Source of the DNA: Mycobacterium sp. 852013-50091_SCH5140682
Lineage (GTDB): Bacteria > Actinomycetota > Actinomycetes > Mycobacteriales > Mycobacteriaceae
DNA length: 64,000 nucleotides
Assembly (NCBI RefSeq): GCF_001665685.1
Contig: NZ_LZTB01000014.1
Span: forward strand, 1-64,000
Reading direction: 5' to 3'
Under the pieces are notes generated by a model that had not been told where the DNA came from, did no database searches, and worked only from the letters and a program-made list of their open reading frames with translations. Both the position numbers and the translations under genes were made by a program. Shown piece after piece: positions 14,512 to 23,639 of this stretch. Each line of letters starts with the position of its first letter. Positions within the stretch are counted from its first letter, which is position 1.

Positions 14512-15390
14512 ATGCAGACCTTCCCCCTGGGTTCGTTCGCTGTGTCGCGCGTCGGGTTCGGTGCCATGCAACTGCCCGGGCCCGGCGTGTTCGGCCCGCC
14601 CCGAGACCGCGAGCAGGCTCTGTCGGTGCTGCGGCGGGCAGTCGAATTGGGCGTCAACCACATCGACACCGCACAGTTCTACGGGCCCGCCGTCGCCAAC
14701 GAGTTGATCCGCGCGGCGCTGCACCCGTATCCGTCCGACCTCGCATTGGTCAGCAAGGTCGGCGCGCGCCGCGACGAGCAAGGGCAGTGGCTACCCGCCC
14801 AAGAGCCCGACGAATTGCGCCGCGGGATCGAAGAGAACCTGCGGACCCTGGACACCGACCGGCTGGCGGCGGTGAACCTGCGCGTGCACGACGGTGACGG
14901 CATCGGCGTTCCCACCGCCGTCGACCATGACCTCTTCGAGCGGCAACTCACCACGATGATCGCGGCCCGCGACGAAGGCCTGATCGACGGCATAGGCCTC
15001 AGCAACATCTCTGCTGAGCATCTTCGGATTGCCTTGGGCCACACCGCAATCGCGTGCGTGCAGAACGCGTACAACCTGGTCGACCGCAGCGCGGCGCCGG
15101 TGCTCGAGCGCTGCGTCGAGCACGGTATCGCCTTCGTCCCGTTCTTTCCGCTCGGCTCGGCTTTTGATCCGAACAGTCCTGTGCTCGGCAACGACACTGT
15201 CCGGCAGGCCGCGGCGGACCTCGGCCACACACCCGCACAGATCGTGCTGGCGTGGACGCTGTCGGTCGCACCCAACGTATTGCTGATTCCCGGAACGTCG
15301 TCACCGGCGCACCTGGAGGAGAACCTGGCAGTGGCGGACATCTCGCTACCCGACGACATCAAGAGCCGGCTCGACGGGCTGGGCGGATAA
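14512..15390 (+). CDS. Aldo/keto reductase
   Basis: 292 aa, AKR fold (PF00248). The catalytic set is visible: Asp and Tyr in HIDTAQFYG, Lys in LVSKVGARR and His in VNLRVHDGD. The NADPH-binding end reads LLIPGTSSPAHLEENLA. It probably reduces an aldehyde or ketone in the cytoplasm. It is preceded by the second PadR gene and followed after 4 bp by a membrane protein gene, suggesting one transcript. Confidence 0.88.
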   Translation: MQTFPLGSFAVSRVGFGAMQLPGPGVFGPPRDREQALSVLRRAVELGVNHIDTAQFYGPAVANELIRAALHPYPSDLALVSKVGARRDEQGQWLPAQEPDELRRGIEENLRTLDTDRLAAVNLRVHDGDGIGVPTAVDHDLFERQLTTMIAARDEGLIDGIGLSNISAEHLRIALGHTAIACVQNAYNLVDRSAAPVLERCVEHGIAFVPFFPLGSAFDPNSPVLGNDTVRQAAADLGHTPAQIVLAWTLSVAPNVLLIPGTSSPAHLEENLAVADISLPDDIKSRLDGLGG

Positions 15391-15394
15391 GGGC

Positions 15395-16075
15395 ATGACC
15401 GAAGAGATCACCGCATACGTCGTTCCCGCGCTCGTGGCCGTGCTTGCGGCTGCCGGCTCCACCATCGGCATCCAGTTCCGCGATGTCGACGCCTACGAGC
15501 GTCGGCGCGGATTCTGGCAGTGGCTGCTGGTGTTGCTCGCCGCGTTGGCGACCTTGGGGGCCACCAACTCGGCATCCGGTGCCGGGAACCTGCTCGAGGC
15601 CAGCTTGTTGTCGGTGCTGGCGATGGCAGCCGTGATTCTCGGGCACGTGATGTGGCGCAGGCGAGTTCCCGATGCCGAACCCCGCACCCAGCGGCTTGCG
15701 GTGGCGGCCTCAGCCCTGGCCGTTGTCGTCGTCGCGGCTTCGGTGACACTCACCTACATCTCCGGCAAGGGCTGTCGCCAGGCCCAACCCCTGGTGGAGT
15801 CCAGCCGGGCAAGCTCTGGCCTGATCCTGCCGTCGTTCGCCGCCAACCAGGGCCCGACGGTCGGCGACTTCAACGAGTGGGCCAAGGTGATCGGCGATCA
15901 GGCCAAGCAGGTCACCTCGGGCAAGGCCGCCGAGCATGCCCACCGGCTGGGTGAGTTGGCCGGCCAGATCGCCGACGCCGAGCGGACCAACGACAAGGGT
16001 CGCCACGCCATGCTGGGCGTGCAGTACTACGACGAACTCAAGGGTCTGCTGATGACCTGCCCGCCGCCCCGGTGA
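15395..16075 (+). CDS. Conserved membrane protein of unknown function
   Basis: 226 aa. Four hydrophobic segments are seen (about 6-26, 43-58, 66-86, 102-122), followed by a soluble C-terminal domain of about 100 residues with two Cys (ISGKGCRQAQ and LLMTCPPP) that could form a disulphide outside the cell. No family is recognised. It starts 4 bp after the aldo-keto reductase and ends 1 bp before the convergent glpK stop. Confidence 0.7.
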   Translation: MTEEITAYVVPALVAVLAAAGSTIGIQFRDVDAYERRRGFWQWLLVLLAALATLGATNSASGAGNLLEASLLSVLAMAAVILGHVMWRRRVPDAEPRTQRLAVAASALAVVVVAASVTLTYISGKGCRQAQPLVESSRASSGLILPSFAANQGPTVGDFNEWAKVIGDQAKQVTSGKAAEHAHRLGELAGQIADAERTNDKGRHAMLGVQYYDELKGLLMTCPPPR

Positions 16076-16076
16076 C

Positions 16077-17609
16077 TCAGTCGATATCGACCCAATCCAG
16101 CGTGCGCTGAACGGCTTTCTGCCACCCGGCGTACCCACTGGAACGCTGATCGTCATCCCATTGCGGGGCCCAGCGTTCGCCTTCCTGCCAATTGGCGCGC
16201 AGATCGTCGGCGTTGCGCCAGAACCCGACCGCAAGCCCGGCCGCATAGGCCGCACCGAGCGCGGTGGTCTCGGCGACCACGGGCTTGACCACGTCGACAC
16301 CGAGCACGTCTGCCTGGATCTGCATGCACAACCGGTTGGCGGTGATACCGCCGTCGACCTTCAAAACCTCAAGGTGCACACCGGAATCGGCCTCCATCGC
16401 GTCGACCACGTCGCGACTCTGGTAGCAGATGGCCTCTAGCGTCGCGCGGGCCACGTGCGCGTTGGTGTTGAACCGCGACAGCCCGACGATCGCGCCCCGT
16501 GCGTCCGAGCGCCAGTACGGCGCGAACAGGCCAGAAAACGCGGGCACGAAGTACACGCCGCCGTTGTCGGCGACCTGCCGGGCCAGCGCCTCGCTCTGCG
16601 CAGCACCGCTGATGATGCCGAGCTGATCGCGTAGCCATTGCACGGCCGATCCGGTCACCGCGATCGAACCTTCCAGGGCGTAAACGGGTTTCGCCGGGGT
16701 TCCATCGGCGGACGCGAACTGGTAGCACACCGTGGTCAGCAGGCCGTTCTCGGACCGGACCATCTTCTCGCCGGTGTTGAGCAGCAGGAAATTGCCGGTG
16801 CCATAGGTGTTCTTGGCCTCACCGGCATTCAGGCACACCTGCCCGACCATCGCGGCCTGCTGGTCACCGAGGATGCCCGTCACCGGCACTTCACCGGCCA
16901 GCGGCCCGTCGGGGCGGGTCAGACCATACGGGGTGGGTGACGAGGACGGCCTGATCTCGGGCAGCATCTGCCGCGGAATCCCGAAGAACGACAACAGTTC
17001 ATCGTCCCAGTCGAGGGTCTCCAGGTTCATCAGCATGGTGCGGCTGGCGTTGGTGACATCGGTGACATGGACGCCGCCGCGATGGCCGCCGGTCAGGTTC
17101 CACACCAGCCAACTGTCGGGGTTGCCGAAGATCGCGTCACCGTTCTCGGCGGCGGCCCGCACCCCGTCGACGTTCTCCAGGATCCACTGGATCTTGCCGC
17201 CGGAGAAGTACGTCGCGGGCGGCAGCCCGGCCTTGTGCCGGATCACGTCGCCGCGGCCGTCGCGGTCCAGCGCGGCGGCGATGCGGTCGGTGCGGGTGTC
17301 CTGCCACACGATGGCGTTGTGGTACGGCCTGCCGGTGTGGCGGTTCCACACCAGCGTGGTCTCCCGCTGGTTGGTGATGCCGAGCCCGGCGAGATCCGCA
17401 GCGGAGAGTCGGGTTTTGTTCAGCGCCGTCATGATGACTGCCGCGGTGCGTTCCCAGATCTCCACCGGATTGTGTTCGACCCATCCGGCGCGCGGCAGGA
17501 TCTGCTCGTGCTCGAGCTGGTGGCGGCCCACCTCGGCACCCGCGTGGTCGAAGATCATGCAGCGGGTGCTGGTGGTGCCCTGGTCGATGGCTGCGACGAA
17601 ATCGGCCAC
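16077..17609 (-). CDS. glpK: Glycerol kinase
   Basis: 510 aa, FGGY kinase. It begins with the phosphate loop DQGTTSTR; other motifs are [11 protein letters not shown], the catalytic block [23 protein letters not shown] and the C-terminal [15 protein letters not shown]. It phosphorylates glycerol to glycerol-3-phosphate for lipid synthesis and catabolism. The start is GTG 17609 with AAAGGA 5 bases before. No glpF or glpD is adjacent. This position near the Rv3698/egt region matches other mycobacteria (Rv3696c). Confidence 0.95.
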   Translation of the reverse strand: MADFVAAIDQGTTSTRCMIFDHAGAEVGRHQLEHEQILPRAGWVEHNPVEIWERTAAVIMTALNKTRLSAADLAGLGITNQRETTLVWNRHTGRPYHNAIVWQDTRTDRIAAALDRDGRGDVIRHKAGLPPATYFSGGKIQWILENVDGVRAAAENGDAIFGNPDSWLVWNLTGGHRGGVHVTDVTNASRTMLMNLETLDWDDELLSFFGIPRQMLPEIRPSSSPTPYGLTRPDGPLAGEVPVTGILGDQQAAMVGQVCLNAGEAKNTYGTGNFLLLNTGEKMVRSENGLLTTVCYQFASADGTPAKPVYALEGSIAVTGSAVQWLRDQLGIISGAAQSEALARQVADNGGVYFVPAFSGLFAPYWRSDARGAIVGLSRFNTNAHVARATLEAICYQSRDVVDAMEADSGVHLEVLKVDGGITANRLCMQIQADVLGVDVVKPVVAETTALGAAYAAGLAVGFWRNADDLRANWQEGERWAPQWDDDQRSSGYAGWQKAVQRTLDWVDID

Positions 17610-17659
17610 TGTGGTCCTTTCCCGAGTCGCTGTCGCTCCTACCCTCCGAAGCGTCCATC

Positions 17660-18454
17660 ATGGCTTACGTGGCACCCAGATCTGATTCTCTTCGTCCTCG
17701 CGGCACGTCGGCCAAAACCGGTATCGAGCGCATGCCGCGCGGTGGCTACGACGCATCCTGCCTGGACCGGCTGCTGGAGACCGACCGGTTGGAGTACATC
17801 GACCGGGATGACGGTCTCGATTCGCGCAGGCAACAGGTCATCGATGCCCTGGATTGGACCGGCCGGATCTTCCGCAATCACGAGAAGTTCGCCCGCATCG
17901 CTCTGGACCTGGTCGCCGACGTGCCCGATCCACGGATTCTGGAGCTTGGCGCAGGCCACGGCGGACTGTCACGTCAGCTGCTGGATGACCATCCGTCGGC
18001 CCGCCTCACCGTCTCCGACGTCGACCGCGCATCGGTGGACGCGCTGGCCGCGGGCGAGCTCGGCACCCACGCCAGAGCGCAGGTTCGCGTACTCGACGCG
18101 ACGGAGATCGACGCCGCCGACGGCAGTTTCGACCTGGCCGTGTTCGCGTTGTCGTTTCATCATCTGGCTCCCGCGCAGGCGTCGAGGGTGTTCGCCGAGG
18201 GCACCCGCGTCGCGGACACGCTGCTGATCATCGACCTGCCGCGCCCGCCCGCGCCGCTGCATCTGCTGAGGCTCGCGACGATGCTGCCTGCCGCGCCGTT
18301 CATCCCGTTCATCCACGACGGCGTCATCAGCTCGCTGCGCTCCTACAGCCCCTCGGCGCTGCGCAGCCTCGCCCTGCACGCCGATCGGAACATCCAGATC
18401 GAACTGCGCAGCGGACTCACGCAGCCCCAGATCGTGATCGCGCGCCGCGGCTAG
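17660..18454 (+). CDS. SAM-dependent methyltransferase, class I
   Basis: 264 aa. Motif I is RILELGAGHGGLS (about residues 93-105), followed by an acidic strand end (VSDVDRASVDAL) and a motif IV region FDLAVFALSFHHL. The substrate is not evident. The ATG at 17660 is used; ATG 17732 would also keep the whole domain. It is divergent from glpK, and its stop overlaps the convergent acyltransferase stop by 4 bp. Confidence 0.8.
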   Translation: MAYVAPRSDSLRPRGTSAKTGIERMPRGGYDASCLDRLLETDRLEYIDRDDGLDSRRQQVIDALDWTGRIFRNHEKFARIALDLVADVPDPRILELGAGHGGLSRQLLDDHPSARLTVSDVDRASVDALAAGELGTHARAQVRVLDATEIDAADGSFDLAVFALSFHHLAPAQASRVFAEGTRVADTLLIIDLPRPPAPLHLLRLATMLPAAPFIPFIHDGVISSLRSYSPSALRSLALHADRNIQIELRSGLTQPQIVIARRG

Positions 18455-19590
18455 CGTCGCGGCCGGGTCAACCGGTGCAGCAGCCAGGCCGGCGGCACCG
18501 TGGCCGCCAGCGTGGCAGCGAACAGCACGACAGCCGATCCGGTGTAGACGGGCCACCGCAGCACGAGCGCCATCACCAGGTCCATGACCACCACGTGCAG
18601 CAGAAAAATCTCGTACGAGATCTCCCCCAGCCACACCAGTGGCCTGCTGCCCATCAGCCGGGCATACCAGCCGGAATCACCCAGCGCGAGCGGTGCCACC
18701 ACCAACGTGGCGATCACGGCGTAGAGCACCGTCTTCGACACATCTTCGGACAGGGTCAGCGTGACGGCGGTGGTCCGACCGGCGATCGGCGTAGACACCA
18801 CCAGATAGCAGGCCATGGCCAACGGCAGCACTGCCAGCGCGTAGCACCGCACCCCCATGGCCGAAAGCACCGCGAGCATCATGCCCCCGGCGAACCAGGC
18901 CAGGTAATGCGGCAGCCACGTTCCCGCGCCGACCGGCAACCAGTGGGTGTTGTGCAGGATCACCAGCCAGGCCGGGCTCACCGCGGCCATCACCACCAGG
19001 CTCGCCAGCAGCAGCACCGGCCGGAACCGGCGTCGGCACAGCAGCACCAGCAGCAGGTAGGCCAGCAGTGGCAGCACCGCGTAGAACGCGACCTCCACGG
19101 CCAGGCTCCACATCTGCGACAGGCCCTGATGCAGGTAGGCGGTGAAGTAGTCGTCGCTGTATATCTGGGTCAAGGTCAGGTTGCGCAGCAGGCCGGTCCA
19201 GGTGTGCCCGGGGTTGGGGTGCACGGGACGCACCTGGTAGATCCCGAACACCAGCAGCACCGTCACCACGTACGAGGGCGCGATCCGGCGCACGCGGCTG
19301 CGGGCATAGCGCGGTACCGACGGCTGCCGGCCACCGGTCACCGCGGCGCGCACCCAGGGGCGGAACAACAACAAGCCGGACAGCACGAAGAAGATCGGCA
19401 CCCCGATCTCCAGCCGCGCGCCCAGCAGCCCCACGTAGCCGTGGGTGAGCAGCCCGGTGCCGTAGGACGCGTGGGTGCCCATCACCGTCATCGCGGCGAC
19501 GGCCCGCACCCCGGTCAGCGCGGCGATCCGGTCGACGCTGCCGACCTGTTCGAGCCCGCCCTGGTCCTCGTCAGCTTGTCGGGCACACAA
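18451..19590 (-). CDS. Membrane acyltransferase, family 3
   Basis: 379 aa, acyltransferase_3 (PF01757), with about ten membrane segments. The N-terminus carries the family's ALTGVRAVAAMTVMGTHASY (catalytic His) and the following VPIFFVLSGLLLFRPW. Such enzymes O-acylate sugars or glycolipids at the envelope. The start is TTG 19590, because no ATG or GTG occurs before the conserved block; a weak AGG precedes it. It is divergent from the glutamate-cysteine-ligase-like gene. Confidence 0.82.
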   Translation of the reverse strand: MCARQADEDQGGLEQVGSVDRIAALTGVRAVAAMTVMGTHASYGTGLLTHGYVGLLGARLEIGVPIFFVLSGLLLFRPWVRAAVTGGRQPSVPRYARSRVRRIAPSYVVTVLLVFGIYQVRPVHPNPGHTWTGLLRNLTLTQIYSDDYFTAYLHQGLSQMWSLAVEVAFYAVLPLLAYLLLVLLCRRRFRPVLLLASLVVMAAVSPAWLVILHNTHWLPVGAGTWLPHYLAWFAGGMMLAVLSAMGVRCYALAVLPLAMACYLVVSTPIAGRTTAVTLTLSEDVSKTVLYAVIATLVVAPLALGDSGWYARLMGSRPLVWLGEISYEIFLLHVVVMDLVMALVLRWPVYTGSAVVLFAATLAATVPPAWLLHRLTRPRR

Positions 19591-19651
19591 TTGCCGAGCC
19601 TATTACGCAATTTTCCTGCGCACGTCGTCCCCGACGTTGTTGCATCGGCGT

Positions 19652-21121
19652 GTGGGCGAAGAGGTCAGCAATACCGAGTACACCCGGGCGCACCGGCAGG
19701 AGTACCGCCGCAAGGTGCAACTGTGTCTCGACGTGTTCGAAACCATGTTGGCGCAGTCCCGCTTCGAGTTCGAGCGGCCGTTGACCGGGATGGAGATCGA
19801 GTGCAACCTGGTGGACAACGCCTACCAGCCGGCGATGATGAACCAGGATGTCCTGACCTCCATCGCCGACCCGGCGTACCAAACCGAATTGGGCGCCTAC
19901 AACATCGAATTCAATGTGCCACCACGGCCGTTGCCCGGGCGTGCGGCGCTCGACCTCGAATCCGAGGTGCGTGACAGCCTCAACGCCGCGGAGATCAAGG
20001 CCAACCAGAACGGCGCCCACATCGTGATGGTCGGCATCTTGCCGACGCTTATGCCGGAACATCTTTCGGCCGGTTGGATGAGCGAGTCGACGCGGTACCA
20101 GGCTCTCAACGACTCGATCTTCACCGCGCGCGGCGAGGATATGACGATCGACATCGGCGGCCCGGAGCGGCTGTCGCTGCAGGCCGCGTCCATCGCCCCG
20201 GAGTCGGCATGCACCAGCATGCAGTTGCACCTGCAGGTCTCACCTGCCGATTTCGCCCGCAACTGGAACGCCGCCCAGGTGCTGGCGGGCCCGCAGTTGG
20301 CCGTCGGCGCCAACTCGCCGTATTTCTTCGGCCACCACCTGTGGGCCGAGACGCGCATCGAACTGTTCGCCCAGGCCACCGACACCCGGCCCGACGAACT
20401 CAAGACCCAGGGCGTGCGGCCGCGGGTGTGGTTCGGCGAGCGATGGATCACCTCGATCTTCGACCTGTTCGAGGAGAACGTGCGGTACTTCCCGTCGCTG
20501 CTGCCCGAGCTGTCCGACGAGGATCCGGTGGCCGTGCTGGCCGCGGGCCGCGCCCCGCGACTGTCGGAGTTGCGGCTGCACAACGGCACCATCTACCGGT
20601 GGAACCGGCCCGTCTACGACATCGTGGACGGCCTGCCGCACCTGCGGGTCGAGAACCGGGTGCTGCCCGCCGGGCCGACCGTCGTGGACATGATGGCCAA
20701 CTCGGCGTTCTACTACGGCCTGCTGCGCACGCTGTCCGAGGAGGACCGGCCGATCTGGACCAAGCTGAGTTTCGCCGCCGCGCAACACAATTTCGAATCC
20801 GCTGCGCAGCACGGCATGGAAGCCCGGCTCTACTGGCCCGGCGTGGGCGAGGTGACGCCCGACGAACTGGTGCTCCGTCAGCTGTTGCCGATGGCGCACG
20901 AAGGGCTGCGCCGCTGGGGTGTTGCCGGCGAGGTGTGCGACCGCTATCTGGGGGTCATCGAGGGACGGGCGAAAACCGGGCAGACCGGTGCGGCGTGGCA
21001 GGTCGCGACCGTCCAGAAAATCGAAGAAGGCGGCGTGTCCCGGCCCCAGGCGTTGGCCGAAATGTTACGGCTGTACGTCCAGTGGATGCACAGTAATGAG
21101 CCCGTCCACAGCTGGGAATGA
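19652..21121 (+). CDS. Glutamate-cysteine-ligase-like protein (Rv3698 type)
   Basis: About 489 aa if GTG 19652 is used (MGEEVSNTEY); the true start is uncertain because no clear Shine-Dalgarno is seen and TTG 19640 is in frame. The sequence resembles the GCS2/carboxylate-amine ligase superfamily: FERPLTGMEIECNLVD (metal-binding Glu), GAYNIEFNVPP, LQLHLQVSP and RWITSIFDLFEENVRYF. It should ligate an amino group to the gamma-carboxylate of glutamate or a relative. EgtA, encoded 20 kb away, is a separate member of the same superfamily. The substrate of this one is not known to me. Confidence 0.75.
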   Translation: MGEEVSNTEYTRAHRQEYRRKVQLCLDVFETMLAQSRFEFERPLTGMEIECNLVDNAYQPAMMNQDVLTSIADPAYQTELGAYNIEFNVPPRPLPGRAALDLESEVRDSLNAAEIKANQNGAHIVMVGILPTLMPEHLSAGWMSESTRYQALNDSIFTARGEDMTIDIGGPERLSLQAASIAPESACTSMQLHLQVSPADFARNWNAAQVLAGPQLAVGANSPYFFGHHLWAETRIELFAQATDTRPDELKTQGVRPRVWFGERWITSIFDLFEENVRYFPSLLPELSDEDPVAVLAAGRAPRLSELRLHNGTIYRWNRPVYDIVDGLPHLRVENRVLPAGPTVVDMMANSAFYYGLLRTLSEEDRPIWTKLSFAAAQHNFESAAQHGMEARLYWPGVGEVTPDELVLRQLLPMAHEGLRRWGVAGEVCDRYLGVIEGRAKTGQTGAAWQVATVQKIEEGGVSRPQALAEMLRLYVQWMHSNEPVHSWE

Positions 21122-21140
21122 CTCGCGTACGTTGGATTGC

Positions 21141-21818
21141 ATGGCATCTGATCAGGTTTTGGATTGGGACGGCGCCTATCGGGGTGTAGGTGATTTCGAG
21201 GGTCCGCCACCGTGGAATATCGGCGAGCCGCAGCCCGAGTTGGCGGCGCTGCACCGAGCCGGGAAGTTCCGCAGCGACGTGCTCGACGCCGGCTGCGGGC
21301 ACGCGGAACTGTCGCTGGCCCTGGCCGCCGACGGCTACACCGTGGTGGGCATGGATCTGAGCCCGACCGCGATCGCCGCGGCCAACCGGACCGCGCAGGA
21401 ACGCAACCTGAGCAACGCCAGCTTCGTGCAGGGCGACATCACGTCGTTCCGCGGTTACGACGGCCGGTTCAACACCGTCATCGACTCGACGCTGTTCCAC
21501 TCCCTGCCCGTGGCAGGGCGCGACGGCTACCTGAGTTCGATCCACCGGGCCTCGGCTCCCGGCGCGTCGTACTACGTGCTGGTGTTCGCCAAGGGCGCAT
21601 TCCCGGAAGGGCTTGAGACCAAGCCCAACGAGGTCGACGAGGACGAGCTGCGGGCCGCGGTGTCCCAACACTGGGTGGTCGATGAGATCCGCCCGGCGTT
21701 CATCCACGCGAACGCGGCGGCCATCCCCGGCACCCCGGTTGAGCCACTCCCGCACGATCAAGACGAGAAGGGCCGCATCAAGTTCCCGGCCTTTCTGCTG
21801 ACCGCCCACAAGGGCTGA
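21141..21818 (+). CDS. SAM-dependent methyltransferase (Rv3699 type)
   Basis: 225 aa, ATG 21141. Motif I is VLDAGCGHAELSLALA, the acidic residue is in VGMDLSPTAI, and motif II/III is VQGDITSF with FNTVIDSTLFHSLP. It is of the thiopurine/TehB-like small methyltransferase type, cytoplasmic, with an unknown acceptor. It lies 19 bp after the glutamate-cysteine-ligase-like gene, the same pairing as in M. tuberculosis, so the two probably act together. Confidence 0.82.
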   Translation: MASDQVLDWDGAYRGVGDFEGPPPWNIGEPQPELAALHRAGKFRSDVLDAGCGHAELSLALAADGYTVVGMDLSPTAIAAANRTAQERNLSNASFVQGDITSFRGYDGRFNTVIDSTLFHSLPVAGRDGYLSSIHRASAPGASYYVLVFAKGAFPEGLETKPNEVDEDELRAAVSQHWVVDEIRPAFIHANAAAIPGTPVEPLPHDQDEKGRIKFPAFLLTAHKG

Positions 21819-21843
21819 GCCAGCGGCCACTGGCCGTACCCCC

Positions 21844-21879
21844 TGGCCGACCGGGTAGTGATCGCCCGCCCGGTCGGCC
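21844..21879. promoter_or_regulatory. Inverted GGCCGACCGGG pair upstream of mftM (candidate MnoR operator)
   Basis: GGCCGACCGGG (21845-21855) and CCCGGTCGGCC (21869-21879) are perfect 11-bp inverted copies, 13 bp apart and 61-96 bp before the mftM start. The same core occurs before the 26192 dehydrogenase gene and before mno. Confidence 0.6.
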
Positions 21880-21939
21880 CACAATCCCGCCCGGTTGGTG
21901 CGGGCGCGAGCAGGTCTGCCACCAATAGCCTTGTGTGGC

Positions 21940-22818
21940 ATGACAGTTGCACTGCTCGACCGCGTAGAGGTCGACCCGCTCGCGCCCGCACCGCGCGGAA
22001 CGTGGAGTGCCCCCGGAGTTCAGGTGCGACGCCGTCGCGGGCCCCACCGACCGCATTCCGGCACGTGCACTGCCCGGTTCTGCGCGCGGCGTCGCGGCGA
22101 CTGTTTGACCGTCGATCACGATTTCACTCCTGCCGAGCTCTCCGATGAACTCGCCGTCCTGCTGACCGATCAGCTCGGCGGGATACTGCGCGGCCAAGCG
22201 GATTTCGAGCTGGTCTTCACCGGCATCGTACGGTCCACGATCGACGGAGCGCTCCCGGCCTGGGTGCGGTTCTACCGCAATTCCCTCACCGCACTCGAAT
22301 CAGGTGCCGCCGCGTTCGCTCCCGTTCACCGGCGCGCAGGCGAGCTGGCGACCGGGCCCAAGCTGCTGGATCTCGGCTCGTGCTTCGGGTTTTTCCCGCT
22401 GCGCCTGAGCCGGCTCGGATTCGAGGTGACCGCAAGCGATCTCAGTGCCCCCACGATGGACCTGCTGGCCCGGGTCAGCGGGCGGCTGCACCGCCCGGTG
22501 CGGACCCTGGCCTGCGACGCCACGCGGGTTCCGTTGCCCGACAACGTAGCCGACACTGTCACCGCACTACACCTACTGGAACATCTGCCCGCCGCCGCGG
22601 GTGATGCCGTGCTCGCCGAGGCCCTGCGCCTGGCGCGCCACCGCGTGGTCATCGCAGTGCCATTCGAAGACGAACCGCAGGCCTGCTACGGGCACATCCG
22701 GCGGTTCGACACCGCCGAGCTGGTCCGATTGGGTGAGCAGGCACGCGAACTTCACCCGGGCGTGCGCGTCACAGTGTCCGAACATCACGGCGGCTGGCTC
22801 GTTCTGGATTTGAGCTGA
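21940..22818 (+). CDS. mftM: Methyltransferase, probable mycofactocin glycan methyltransferase MftM
   Basis: 292 aa, ATG 21940. An Arg-rich N-terminus with three Cys is followed by LTVDHDFTPAELSDELA and a class I methyltransferase fold (LLDLGSCFGFFPLRL as motif I, TALHLLEHLP). The whole pattern, including RSTIDGALPAWVRFYRNS and VPFEDEPQACYGH, matches my memory of MftM (M. smegmatis MSMEG_6237), which methylates the oligoglucose chain of the redox cofactor mycofactocin. The neighbourhood (MnoSR and two iron-type alcohol dehydrogenases) supports this. The substrate itself is inferred. Confidence 0.75.
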   Translation: MTVALLDRVEVDPLAPAPRGTWSAPGVQVRRRRGPHRPHSGTCTARFCARRRGDCLTVDHDFTPAELSDELAVLLTDQLGGILRGQADFELVFTGIVRSTIDGALPAWVRFYRNSLTALESGAAAFAPVHRRAGELATGPKLLDLGSCFGFFPLRLSRLGFEVTASDLSAPTMDLLARVSGRLHRPVRTLACDATRVPLPDNVADTVTALHLLEHLPAAAGDAVLAEALRLARHRVVIAVPFEDEPQACYGHIRRFDTAELVRLGEQARELHPGVRVTVSEHHGGWLVLDLS

Positions 22819-22836
22819 CCCGCACCGCGAGGTCCC

Positions 22837-22979
22837 CTAGCACCGCGAGCGTGCGCGTCTGTTGCCCGACGCGCCGTGAACCATCGGCATTTTCGTCACC
22901 CTCGCGCGCCGCGAGGTTGTGCCTTGTGTCGACACGCGGCGGCGTGTTGCCCAGCAGACACGCACGCTCGCGGTGCTAG
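22837..22979. repeat. 143-bp element with 25-bp terminal inverted repeats (copy 1)
   Basis: The ends are CTAGCACCGCGAGCGTGCGC (continuing to 22861) and its inverted copy at 22955-22979, with one mismatch in 25. The element fills the gap between convergent mftM and mnoR and stops 3 bp before the mnoR stop codon. A second copy with the same ends is at 58626-58766. It may act as a bidirectional terminator or be a small mobile repeat. Confidence 0.75.
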
Positions 22980-22982
22980 GTG

Positions 22983-23639
22983 CTAGATCAACCCGCGCTT
23001 GCTGGCCGCGTAGACCGCCTCGGCGCGACGGCTGACCTGGAGCTTGCGCATGATGTTGCTGACGTGGAACTTGGCTGTGGTGGCCGAAATATACAGTCGC
23101 TCACCGATCTTCACGTTGGACAGGCCCGCGGCCAGCAGCCGCAGCACTTCGAGCTCCCGGTCGGTGAGTTGCTCGCGGGGCTCGCTTCTGCCGCTCAGCG
23201 TGCGGACCACCGCGGCGGCACTGCGGGAGTCGAATGCGCTCTCGCCCGCGGAGATGGCCCGGATCGCACGCACCAGCTCGGTGGTGTCGACGTCCTTGAC
23301 GACGTAGCCACGCGCTCCGGCATGCACGGCGCGAACCACCAGATCGTCGTCGAGGAACGTCGTCAGCACCAGTAGCCCGACCTCGGGATGAGCCGCGGAC
23401 AGCTTGGCGCACAACGACAAACCCTCGAAATCGGACCCGGCGGACAGCTTGAGGTCCAGCAGCACCACGTCGGGCCGCATGGCGGCGACCATCGCCTCGG
23501 CCTCCGGCTCGGAGGCCGCCTCACCGACCACCACGAGGTCGTGCTCGCGCTCCAGTACCGATCGCAGGCCCTGTCGCAGGATGGCGTGATCGTCGACCAG
23601 CGCCAGCCGGATCGCTCTGATTTTGGTGTCAACCGTCAT
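22983..23639 (-). CDS. mnoR: NarL/LuxR-type response regulator, MnoR
   Basis: 218 aa from ATG 23639, which follows a near-perfect AAGGAGA; a longer frame lacks one. The receiver domain has LVDDHAILRQGL and the phospho-acceptor Asp in VVLLDLKLS. The C-terminal LuxR HTH reads LTDRELEVLRLLAAGLSNVKI (read in parts). It overlaps the end of the kinase gene by 11 bp, so it is its partner. By position it matches the MnoSR pair that in M. smegmatis controls methanol and 1,3-propanediol oxidation genes. It probably binds the GGCCGAYCGGG sites listed here. Confidence 0.88.
   Translation of the reverse strand: MTVDTKIRAIRLALVDDHAILRQGLRSVLEREHDLVVVGEAASEPEAEAMVAAMRPDVVLLDLKLSAGSDFEGLSLCAKLSAAHPEVGLLVLTTFLDDDLVVRAVHAGARGYVVKDVDTTELVRAIRAISAGESAFDSRSAAAVVRTLSGRSEPREQLTDRELEVLRLLAAGLSNVKIGERLYISATTAKFHVSNIMRKLQVSRRAEAVYAASKRGLI

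Noticed and set aside
18475..19974. 499-codon plus-strand frame, His/Gln/Arg-rich
   Set aside because: It runs opposite the acyltransferase and into the next gene in a wrong frame; its composition is typical of reversed hydrophobic codons.
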